From positions 1 through 64,000 of the forward strand of contig JABANP010000219.1 in NCBI GenBank assembly GCA_013115135.1: a DNA stretch of 64,000 bases. Direction: 5' to 3'. How positions within the stretch are numbered: the stretch's first letter is position 1; each line of letters begins with the position of its first letter. The stretch comes from Perkinsus olseni (Eukaryota > Perkinsozoa > Perkinsida > Perkinsidae). The position numbers and the translations under genes are program-made. Positions 1 to 8,517 of this stretch are shown here, one piece after another. The notes under the pieces are model-generated. The model worked only from the letters and a program-made list of their open reading frames with translations, searched no databases and was not told where the DNA came from.

Positions 1-26
1 AGAGTGATTGCGGGGATGGTCAGTAT

Positions 27-100
27 ATCAATTCTGAATCCTGGAACCGCATTTTTCACCTGAAAATTTCTCAGTCTCAGAATAAGTTTACTGAGAGCCC
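27..100. repeat. MITE-like palindromic repeat, degenerate copy
   Basis: The stretch holds a diverged copy of the dispersed element built around CAGAATCGATTCTG. It starts with an ATTCTGAA block, has GGAACCGCATTTTT in the middle and ends with CTCAGAATAAG. Better copies lie at 7664, 11088, 34560 and 35084. The rest of the first 775 bases shows no exon I can support. A tRNA-like GGTTCGAACC block lies near 558. Confidence 0.5.
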
Positions 101-775
101 AAAACAGCGCCGGGCTTGAAAATACGTTCGCTCTTAGGCAAGGGAACTCGCGTATTGAGAGTGGATATATCATAGTCTATTGAGCGGGTTCGTGGCTTTC
201 AACAGTCGTTGAAATTGCGTTTCTTTCGTGACACGGATTCGAACGCCCTCGAAACGAAGTCTTGTTTCACAAGCGTTTCGTTTTAGTACAGTGCGCGGGG
301 AGGGTTAAGAGAGTGGCCGATTGAGATGGCATTTGGGATCCATTTTTCCTGCTGCCTTTTTATCATCCGTCACTTAGCTTTGCCTCAGCGTAGCTTCTTA
401 TCGGATCGGCAGTGTGAATATTACAGCTTGGAAAGTGATTGAGATCAAACTTCCTCTGTGATATACGACGAAAATTCAGAATCACAACCCTAGCGATCGA
501 ATCCAAGTCTTAGATTCGGCACCTCTGCATGGTTTCGTAGAAAGAGAAAGTCTTGCGGTTCGAACCGGGGGTCTGTTGGTTGGTATTCGTGAATCGAACC
601 GATGGAATAAATTTCCTGCTACGATGTGGGGTATTACCGGGTTCTTAGGTGCATGCGAATGCTGCTGTGGAGATCATCACTGGCCATGTTGCGGCGGATT
701 TGGTCGGTCAAAATGTGGCGGTAAGATTTCGAAAGCTAAAGATGCGACGACCGCCATACCCCCCTGCAGGTTCTG

Positions 776-3700
776 ATGGCTGATGAGTTCGCGGTTAACC
801 ATCAGAATTACGTGGACTCCTTCGTCTCCAAGACGGACTCCAATCGGAAGGAGGTGAGGTCGACTCTCCCTGGGCGGGTTTGGACGGATTCTGACCTTTT
901 TTATATCTTCCGATGGACAACCTAAGATATGCCCCGTCTGCTCAGGGTTTGAGGAGAAAGAATTCCTTTACAGTTTGCAAGGTTGTGCGACCGATCAAGG
1001 GACAGCTGAAAAAGAAAGACGGCAGCGTCATCTCGGTAGCCCTTCCGGTACCCGAGTTCTCGGAGTCCCGAGTCAGGTCGAGATGGTCATAAACCATCTT
1101 TCGGAAGAGCCGCGATCGCAGGATTACTTTCTCATGGCGCACATAAAAGATCTCACGAAGCAAGAAATGGCGGAACGACAACAGCAGGATTTTCTCGCCG
1201 GAGTTGCACACGAACTTCGTAAGGCTGTTTCTGACGGAAAACTCTCATTCCGGTGGCGTACGGTATAATGATGACTGATGTCAACGGTTTGGCGAGATTT
1301 CGACAGCAGCCTAGCGGGCGAATCGTCAGGGGGGGGATATTTCGGTCAGCAGTTGCCGACTTTTTTACCCGAAATTTTTCGCCCAACTGTGGTCGTTAAG
1401 TTCGCAGGCCTTTATTGTTGAATCGAAATTTCATTATTTTCAATTTCGTCAATTATAAATTATTTGTCATCTCAAAATCAACTGTCAGCTTATTCACGAG
1501 GTTTCCTAAATAGAAATATGAATCAGCCAGCGGAGCGATCGCCGCTCCCTGGGAAAAATCAAGCTTTTCTCGTTCGAGGGCTCCCGGGTGGGAAGAGTCT
1601 AGAGCTGGGCAACCGTACTGGGGTCGAGGAAAGTACGGTACGGTTTACGTTTCAGACTGTCCACCTAGTACGGGTACGGAGAACTAGTACGTATTAAATA
1701 TATTGACCAACGCATACGTGTATTAAATTACGCCGTACTTCAAGTACGGCGTACTAGTACGGTACTTGGGAACCGCTGCGACGGGCAGTACGGGTACGGA
1801 GCCGTACTCGTAACCGTACTCCGTACTAGACCGTACCCGTACTGTCGTCCACCTTCTTTAAGAGTCGGACTTTAGGTACTCCTCTGAACGGTATTATCGG
1901 GCTTTCGGATGCCCTTATTAAAACGGAGCAGAACAAGGGGAGAACTAAGCACTTGAAAATGATCAATTCTTGCGGGGTAAGATTCGAACCTGGGTGGTTT
2001 GGTTGATAGCCGTGCGCGCTGCAGGTTCGACTAGTGGGACTGGTGAATATGATTATGGACGTTAGCGCGCTGAGGGACGGGAAGATGCAGTTGAATTTGA
2101 CGAAGACGGTTAATTGCAACGAGATTTGCGAGGAAGTTTGGGAGCTGATGAATATGGCTGTTGACAAAAACGGAAAGAAAATAAAAAAGGAGTCCGTCGA
2201 TCTGCAGATAGATTGCGATCCGGATCTTCCGGTGAGAGGATATTTTCGTGTGAATATCTTAGGTTGATCCTGGCGCATGACGGGTTAAAAGATACTCCCG
2301 AAATTGAAGATTCTTTGCTGTGCGCATTCAGTTGATTGAAGGCGACAAGGAGAGGCTGTCTCAAGTTATATTCAACCTCGTCAACAATGCCCTCAAGTTC
2401 ACCCCCTCTGGTAGGTCGCGGGTTCGAATCCCACAGAGGGCATTTTCTTAACAGGATTTGTCCGTATTGGGTCCAAGTTCGAGGAGGAGACTGGTACTTT
2501 GTTACTGTGCGTGGCCGACTCTGGGCAAGGCATCAAGAAAGAAAATTTGACGAAAATTTTCGAAGCTTTCGGACAGGAGGAAGAAGGGAAGGGAGGTGGC
2601 CTGGTAGGAACACCGTCTCGTGCTAACCTGCTATCGATTGCTTTTGGCAACGCGTTGGTACTGTCGGAATATGATTGCGATCGACGAACAGATTTATTCT
2701 GGTGGCCGTAAGATGAACCTCGAAGAATGGTAGCGATCTGGTTAACAAGAGTTAAATCATGCACGCACGCTTGGTTGGTTCCATGCGACAGAGATTTTAT
2801 GAATATCTTCAGGGTCTCGGTTTGGCGATCTGTACGAAGGTATCCGAGCTTCATGGTGGGAAGATATGGGTGGAGTCGGAGTTAGGGAAGGGTAAAAGTA
2901 TCAGTCCAGGAAGGGGGAGAATGTCTCCTCGTGATTTCACTCATGTTCTCGAGAAGGCCAATCTTCGTCCAGCCCGCAGTAACCTGAATAACTTTCTCTT
3001 CTCGCCTGCGAATAGTAGCCAGCCTGGCGCTCGGCCGTGTTCTTCGGAAAAGCATCATTGACGAGGCCGTACGGCACTCGGCTGATCGCGAGGCCTGCTG
3101 GAACAGATTTGGAAAACTCTTTTGATACCAATTTTTCATAAGTTCGTGCTCAGGCTCCCAATTCTACGTTCGCCTGCCGCAGCGCATCGCGGACGAGGTT
3201 AAAGTCGCGGGAGGAGCGCACGAGGGCGGCAAGACACCAACTGCTTCTGTCTTCCAGACGGCACAGATGGAAAGTGGCGGACCTCGGTCTCTATGGACCA
3301 GGGCCAGGTCCTTCGCTTCAGACGCACGGATGATGAAACGACATTCTTCGGCGACGAAAGGGCTTCTGTCAGCGGGTGGAGAAGATGATGACGGAGATGA
3401 AGATGGTGGGGATCGAACCTGGGTCGTTAGCATGGAAGGACGACTGTTTAACTTAGCGGCCAGCGGCGCTGATGTTGATGATGAGTTCGGCGAGGTCACT
3501 CTGCAAGAGGAGGCGCAGAGGAGGCTTGCGGAGGCCGGCAGCATCAGCATCCTCAGCTGTGATGACATCGTGAAGAATCAGGATGCCCTAGAGCAAATTC
3601 TAGACAGTAAGTGTCGAATGAAAGACGGGCTCGCGCTTTTTGCAAAGAATCTTTGCTGTGCGCAGAGGATGCCGGGTTTGAGTATAAGAGGAGTTTGGAT

Positions 3701-5135
3701 GGTTATGATTGCATTGAAACTTTGGAAAGCTGCGCCCTGCCGGATATCTTGCTGATATCGGGCGACATGACGACGAAGTCGGTCGGAGGGATGACGGGAT
3801 TCGAAGTACTTGATATAGTCCGGCGGGAGTTTCAGCTGTCGCTGCCTGTGGTAATCCGAAGGTCCCTGGTTCGATTCTCGGGAGAGGTATTTTTATCAGA
3901 TTATGATTACGAATGAGCTGACTACTGATGGTAAATTGGGAGCTGTTAAGCATTTTGCGAACGATGTGGTTCAAAGGAACGTCGAGAAGGAGGAGCTCAG
4001 TGCTCGGGTAGGTGCCTTGGTATACTCTTATGCGGATGGTCGTGGGTTCTACCCCTGAGGGTATCATTTTTTTATGCAGATACAATCCCTGGTGGTGCGG
4101 AAGCTGATGGATGATATCAGCTATGAACGGAAAGTTAACAGCGAGATGATGCAGAGGACGCTGCCCAAGAACGTCCTAGCCAGTATTAATAAAAGTAGGA
4201 ACAGGTCCCCGGATCGATCCCCGGCTAAGGCGTTTTTATTGTAATTTTTTCCTCAGATGAAGGCAGTTTGGTTGCCAACAAGTTCGAGAGCGTGACTTTC
4301 CTCTACGGGATGATGAAGGAGTTCGAGATTATCCAAGAAATTGTCCCCATCTCGCAACTCTGCGTTCTCCTGAATAAAATGACGACGGTTTTTGACCTCT
4401 TCTTGAAGCCTCACGATGTTTTCAGGGTCGGAAATTTACGAGAAAAATTTTTCCCCATCGCCCGTGTTCAGGTCGAAATGGACGGCTGTGGCGTGTTGGT
4501 GGTATGCGGGCATGATAGGCAGGAAGAACACGTCGAGAATATCTTAACTTACGGCAAGGACGTCCTGGGCGGACTGGCACAGTCTAACATCAAAGTCGCT
4601 GGAAAGAGCGTCGAATTTTTGATCGGCGTGGCTACAGGGTGAGAAGATGGAGGGATTCCACCTGACCACAATTTTTCCGATATTTTTTAGCTTTCACCGG
4701 TTTTTTGTCGTTGGACTTGCAACTCACACACACTTTCCGCCAGTGTTGGTCTTGTGTGTGTTTCCTTCGAAACTCCCGGTAAATTGTAGCTGTACCAATT
4801 TTCCGAAGGGGCAACTTCGTCCATTTTTCCTTGAATTTTCGGAATTTTTCGCGTTTTTTCAGGCCCTCCTACGGTGCTCTGATCGTTGGTAGTGGGCACT
4901 CGATGCCCAGTTATTCATTTTTCGGCGAAACCGTCGATCTGGCCAAGCATATGGCCATCACTGGGATAGGGAATCACGTTCATTGCACTGAAGCGACGAA
5001 GGTGGAAATCGATAAGGAGTATGTGGGATGCGAACCGGGAACCTTTCGATTACCCACTTTTTTCAGATACGAGGGCTCTGGGCTTTATGAGTTTGAAGAG
5101 CATGGAACGCTGGGGGCGAAGGAGTCTGGGCAGGG
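776..5135 (+). CDS. hybrid histidine kinase with receiver domain and degenerate class III cyclase domain
   Basis: Multi-exon signalling protein. Exons I can join in frame are 1122..1218, 1876..1976, 2025..2231, 2332..2410, 2455..2595, 2813/2814..2891, 3154..3606 (possibly with a further small intron), 3666..3850, 3900..4019, 4080..4194, 4257..4426, 4472..4638, 4863..5018 and 5067..5135. Exons near 776..853 and 945..1071 give a PAS-like N-terminus (VCKVVRPIKGQLKKKDGS). The HisKA motif AHELRTPLNGI keeps the phospho-accepting His. HATPase boxes are NLVNNALKF, DSGQGI, FEAFGQ and GLGLAI. A receiver follows (SCDDIV; PDILLIS; VIMITNE) with Ser where the phospho-Asp is expected. The class III cyclase fold comes last (FESVTFLYGMMKEF; VEMDGCGVLVVCG; SFFGETVDLAKHM), but its metal-binding Asp positions read M and C. 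I infer an active kinase coupled to a non-catalytic cyclase-like module. The true start may lie upstream, and the 3' end may run on into the next gene. Confidence 0.8.
1219..1875 (+). other. intron with dense GTACGG/CCGTAC palindromes
   Basis: This intron interrupts the histidine-kinase H box between HELR and TPLNG (the CGT codon is split 1/2). Its 3' half, about 1610..1850, is packed with GTACGG and CCGTAC units in both orientations. These include the near-perfect palindrome CGCCGTACTTCAAGTACGGCG-like block at 1732..1752. It may be a nested foldback element inserted in an older intron. Confidence 0.6.
1977..2024 (-). mobile_element. tRNA-like intron, antisense copy
   Basis: A 48-nt GT-AG intron in the kinase gene, joined in phase 0 between INSCG and VRLVG. 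On the minus strand it reads CCAGGTTCGAATC, a B-box/T-arm signature, so the tRNA-like part is inserted antisense to the gene. Confidence 0.65.
2232..2331 (+). mobile_element. TIR-type introner with CTTTGCTGTGCGC 3' motif
   Basis: Intron of the kinase gene between DCDPDLP and LIEGDKERL, phase 0. It contains ATCTTAGGTTGATCC followed by AAAGATAC, the inverted-repeat core shared by introns of RFC, the membrane protein, ALBA and QTRT1. It ends with TTCTTTGCTGTGCGCATTCAG, matching the intron at 3607 and sequences near 10922, 10970 and 22317. Confidence 0.65.
2411..2454 (+). mobile_element. tRNA 3'-half intron, sense copy
   Basis: A 44-nt GT-AG intron that splits a Gly codon (LKFTPS-G-FVRIGS). After GTAG it is almost entirely a tRNA from variable loop to acceptor: GTCGCGGGTTCGAATCCC, then an acceptor-like AGAGGGCA. 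A Pol III-type TTTT stretch and the acceptor CTTAACAG follow. The exon phases fit exactly and the ATPase N and G1 boxes flank it, so it is a genuine intron and not a tRNA gene. Confidence 0.8.
3607..3665 (+). mobile_element. introner with TTTGCTGTGCGCAG 3' end
   Basis: GT-AG intron inside the receiver domain; A|AG forms Lys in DSKDAGFEYK-like context. Its 3' end AATCTTTGCTGTGCGCAG is shared with the intron at 2232 and with several other spots. Confidence 0.6.
3851..3899 (+). mobile_element. tRNA 3'-half intron, sense copy
   Basis: A 49-nt intron between LSLPV and IMITNE, phase 0. It contains AGGTCCCTGGTTCGATTC, then an acceptor-like GGGAGAGGTA and TTTTTATCAG. The tRNA-like part starts at the variable-loop AGGTC, as in other copies, and the T run precedes the AG. 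Confidence 0.75.
4020..4079 (+). mobile_element. tRNA 3'-half intron, sense copy
   Basis: A 60-nt GT-AG intron between VGAL and IQSLVV, phase 0. It contains GGTCGTGGGTTCTACCCC, then GAGGGTATCA and TTTTTTTATGCAG. Same architecture as 2411 and 3851 but apparently from a different tRNA, since the acceptor-like end differs. Confidence 0.7.
4195..4256 (+). mobile_element. tRNA 3'-half intron, sense copy
   Basis: A 62-nt intron; A|AT forms Asn (INKNEGSLVAN). It contains AGGTCCCCGGATCGATCCCC, then GGCTAAGGCG and a T5 run. An extra T-rich tail precedes CTCAG. Confidence 0.65.
5019..5066 (-). mobile_element. tRNA 3'-half intron, antisense copy
   Basis: A 48-nt GT-AG intron that restores VEIDKEYEGSGLYEF across the junction. 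On the minus strand it reads CGAAAGGTTCCCGGTTCG followed by CATCCCACA. This is the same tRNA-like family as 50050 and the spots near 6575 and 10255. Here TTTTTTCAG lies outside the tRNA-like part. Confidence 0.7.
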
Positions 5136-5410
5136 GTGAGCATACCGTGGACTCCGAATAAAATTCGCGACCACGAGATTGACATTCCCTTGGTTGGGTA
5201 AATAAATTCAGGAACTCAGGATCGCGTGAAATAAGGTTCCAGAATTTCTCATGAGCTTCAGTTCTCATCGTCTTTATCGTAACGCCTTGTTAAGGTTGTT
5301 GGTATTTCGGAAGTCGGGTGGGGTACCTGATTGATCTTTTTTTATTTTATCAGCTTTTTTATAGCGCCAAAAGCCTACCGAAATGGATTCTGGGATTTTC
5401 TCTTTTTTTG

Positions 5411-8214
5411 CACATGGAGGTTGCTCTTGTTAGGGGGGTGAGGACGTTCTTGATGAAGGAATCTGTCGAAGAGGATCTCACACAGTACAAGTCGAGCACA
5501 CTGGATATTACTTTGATGAATGGGCTGGCCGGTGGTAGGTGGTGGGGATCGAACCTGTGCGGGCTTGAGGGACTGGGGTTGTGCCAGGACACGGTGGGGG
5601 AGGGTCGGGCGCTGATGCCGTTGCTGAGTTTGAATATCAAGTAAAGGAGTTGGAATACCGGATAAAAGTTATGAAGGGGTCGACTGACGAAACGCACATG
5701 TTAGAGACGGAGCTGAAGGCTAAAGGGAAAGTAGGCTTGGCTGTCATACCGGTGACCCGGGTTCGATCCGAGCATATTGAATTTTTCAAGGTCTGCCCGT
5801 CTGCCTTGCTGTCCATCGCGGAGCCCATAGAGTGTCTGTTGGATTCCCTCTCTTCGGCAGTGGGTGGTCCAAAAGAAGGTTCAGGTGATGACTGCCACTT
5901 TATCAAATCGATCATTCGGGCGCGCGCTTTTCTCAGGAGACTTGGTACCGCCAGTGTGTGAGCAACTGCAGAGTCTGGCCAGCGAAATGGCGAGCGCATG
6001 CACTGTGGTGGACGCTGCAAACTCATCTCTGAGAGTTTGCAACAAAGTGGCCCAGAGGGCAAACGTCATGGTAGATTCTGGGACAGGTAAGGGTCAAATC
6101 GATCATTAGGGCGAGCGCGAGTTGCTTTCCTGGTGGCAAAATTGAATCATAGGTCAGAGGATGGCGCTGACGGCTGAGCAGGGAGAGTCTATGGCCGCTA
6201 TATTGGAAGACGTTATACAGGCGGTTAATATCGCCTCGGGGGAGATACCGGAAGGCGAAGGTGGGTACATCTTGCAATCTTGCATTTCCTCCACGCTGTC
6301 GTTCAGGTGGCCCGCCTAATATTGTGGAGCTGGCTGATGAGATGGCGTCGATTCAGCAAGTGGTGGATCAACTGGCGAATCAGTATTCTACTTTAATGTT
6401 GTTCGTGCAGCAGCAGAAGGTGAAAATTTTATGGGAAAAATTTCGGGACGACCGTGCTGTAGATGTCGCTCGGACCGGCCGCGACAACTCCCGCCTCTGC
6501 GGATGCTTTCTCGTCGGTATCGAGGATGAACATGCTTGCGTCGAACGCAATAGGTAGGGATGTTGTTGGTCGCGGGGATCGAACCGGGGACCTTTGGGTG
6601 GGCAGGTGGTGGCGGTGGAATGGATGTGATGTTGCAGCAGCAATTGATGCTGAAGGATACTGAGATACGGACTGCTAATCAGACTATCACGGAGTTGAAC
6701 TCGCAGATGGCGAAATTCCAGGTGGTCGATGGTTGGGCGATAGGTCGTGGTGAGCTTATTTGCTCAGAGTGGCGACATAGATGTTGGAGGATTGACCCGG
6801 GAGATTGTTAAATTGAAGACAGATATAGCGCAGAAGGTGGGCAGGGGGTGATTGGGTTGCTGCGGGTACAAAGGCTGAGATTGTTGAACTTGAGAAGAAA
6901 ATGCCCAGACCCAGGATCGAACTGAGGACCTCCAGATCTTCAGTCTGGCGCTCTCCCAACTGAGCTATCTGGGCTGAGAGATTTTGGTTGTATTTTTTTG
7001 ATTAGCGCACGTGCTAAGCGGTGGAAAATCGTGAATTACTCAGGACATGATGCTCCAGCAGTGCGCAGGAGGGGGAGGCTTTGGTGGCCTTGGCATGGGC
7101 GCCAATTCGGCCGATGCTTCCGGTGGAGCAGCGTCCCAGGAGGTGTATCAAGAGCTCCTCCTCACCCAGCAGGATTGCCGCCACTTGCAACTTGAACTGG
7201 AATGGTAGTACTCGGATGACTGATTGGGGAATAGGGATGGGGGTGGGAGAGAATCTTTGCCAAAGATTCTTTGGGGATGGTAGACAGATTGTTAGAAAGT
7301 GGAAACAGAGCTGAGATCGGTGGATTGGGAATTTTTTGACTTGAGCTAATTAGGATCTACCCGTGTGATTGCTGAACCCTGATGCTGGCTCGTCACACGA
7401 CGAAGAGAAGGTTCTGTCCGCTTCCTCCACCCGATTCGTTCGCCGACAGGGCGGGTTCGTGGAGTTGATTTAGGCGTGTCACGAATGCCGTGCTTGCGCC
7501 TGCGTGCAAGCGTGAGTGGGGCGCCATGATAATCGATTTTTCGAAAAATCCTGCCGGACCCTTGGTCAGGCAGAACACGATAGTGACTTGGACTGCTCTC
7601 TATCTCGGTTTGTACTGATGGGAAAAATCACTCTTAGACGGGACAGGGTATTTTTGCTAGTGGGCTAATTCTGAAACTCAGAATCGATTCTGGAGTTGAT
7701 TTTTAGACGTATGCTGCGGTTTTTAGGATCGATAGTTCGGGTTGAACGCCGCCTACTGTATATTTCGACGCTGCCCGCGAACGTCACTGCGCCACGAAAT
7801 TGAATCGCAGGTACCATTCAAAGCTGCAGGAGTTGGTCGTTTCAACCAACCACCTTGCTCAGGACAATACTCAGCTTCAACGTAAGTCACGCGGGAGAGA
7901 TTCTTGAGCGTCTCTTCGAAAACTATCGTCCGTCAGGCGAACTGAGGGAGGCCCAATTACTGTTGAGCGAACAAGAGCGACAGCTTCGTCATCAGGAAAT
8001 TCGCTTACACGGGATGAGTAGGTCGGCCTTCTCGTCTACGGGTAAGATTTGTTTCCCAGGCGGGGGTAGTCCGGCGGCGAAATCGGCTAATTTGACGGCG
8101 AGTGGCGCATGGATGAGGCCCTTGGCGGCCCCGACGTCAGCGGATGCGGCTTCGCTGTATGCCTCTCTGGGGAGTGAAGCGACTTCGAAGATGCGCACGC
8201 TGCAAATGCCGTGA
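5411..8214 (+). CDS. coiled-coil protein, unrecognised (possibly C-terminal part of the kinase-cyclase gene)
   Basis: A series of short exons in which heptad-like sequence repeats: EYQVKELEYRIKVMKG with LETELKAKGK (about 5620..5730), CEQLQSLASEMASACTVV (about 5950), VELADEMASIQQVVDQLANQ (about 6320), MLQQQLMLKDTEIRTANQTI (about 6630) and EIVELEKKM (about 6875). A Gly-rich stretch lies at 7045..7200. A last exon carries LREAQLLLSEQERQLRHQEI (7945..8005), a Ser/Ala-rich tail and a TGA at 8212..8214. I see no catalytic domain. The 5' end is uncertain: it follows the cyclase exons after one long intron and could be the same transcript. At least two introns (5745..5800 and 6554..6605) hold tRNA-like sequence. 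The exact exon borders are not resolved. Confidence 0.5.
6554..6605 (-). mobile_element. tRNA-like intron, antisense copy
   Basis: A 52-nt GT-AG intron in the coiled-coil gene; G|GT forms Gly before GGGMDVMLQQ. The minus strand reads AAAGGTCCCCGGTTCGATCC, matching the copies at 5019 and 50050. Confidence 0.6.
6902..6974 (-). tRNA. trnF-GAA: tRNA-Phe (GAA)
   Basis: A complete cloverleaf on the minus strand. The acceptor GCCCAGA pairs perfectly with TCTGGGC, followed by discriminator A. The D arm is GCTC/GAGC. The anticodon stem CCAGA/TCTGG encloses loop CTGAAGA with anticodon GAA. The T arm CTCAG-TTCGATC-CTGGG closes with one wobble pair. A TTTT run follows the discriminator directly, as expected for a Pol III terminator. 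No intron is needed. It sits antisense between coiled-coil exons at about 6890 and 7045, so it lies in an intron or a gap of that gene. Confidence 0.9.
7664..7735. repeat. MITE-like CAGAATCGATTCTG element
   Basis: Copy with CTAATTCTGAAACTCAGAAT, CGATTCTGGAGTTGATTTTT and a TGCGGTTTTTAGGATCGAT tail. It lies in the spacer between coiled-coil exons. A near-identical beginning, CTAATTCTGAAACTCAGAAT, occurs at 34562, which marks this as a dispersed element. Confidence 0.6.
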
Positions 8215-8517
8215 AGTGTTTAGTGTTGCATGAGTCTTGTGGTCTTTACCAGCTGTTGTTTAGAACAAGCTAGTTTTGCGTGTGCGATTAGTTGAACAGG
8301 GAGAGCTAGAGGTTCATTACCGTGAGGTCGCAGGTTCTACTCGTGGTTAAGCCTTTTTTAATGCTGTCAGGCCCCGGGGTAGAACCTGTGCCTGAAGGTT
8401 GGTGGTGGGTATAGAGTTATCGATCATGAGGGCGCGCGCTAATGACTGAACTGACAAATATTTCTCGTGGTTTAGCTTTGTCTAAGGATTGCGGGATATT
8501 GATCACTCTTGACGACC

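Noticed and set aside
942..1211. Minus-strand gene over the kinase 5' exons
   Set aside because: The plus strand carries the PAS-like and H-box motifs; the minus frame has no motif.
2411..2454. Functional tRNA gene
   Set aside because: There is no 5' acceptor, D arm or anticodon arm, and the exon phases on both sides require it to be an intron.
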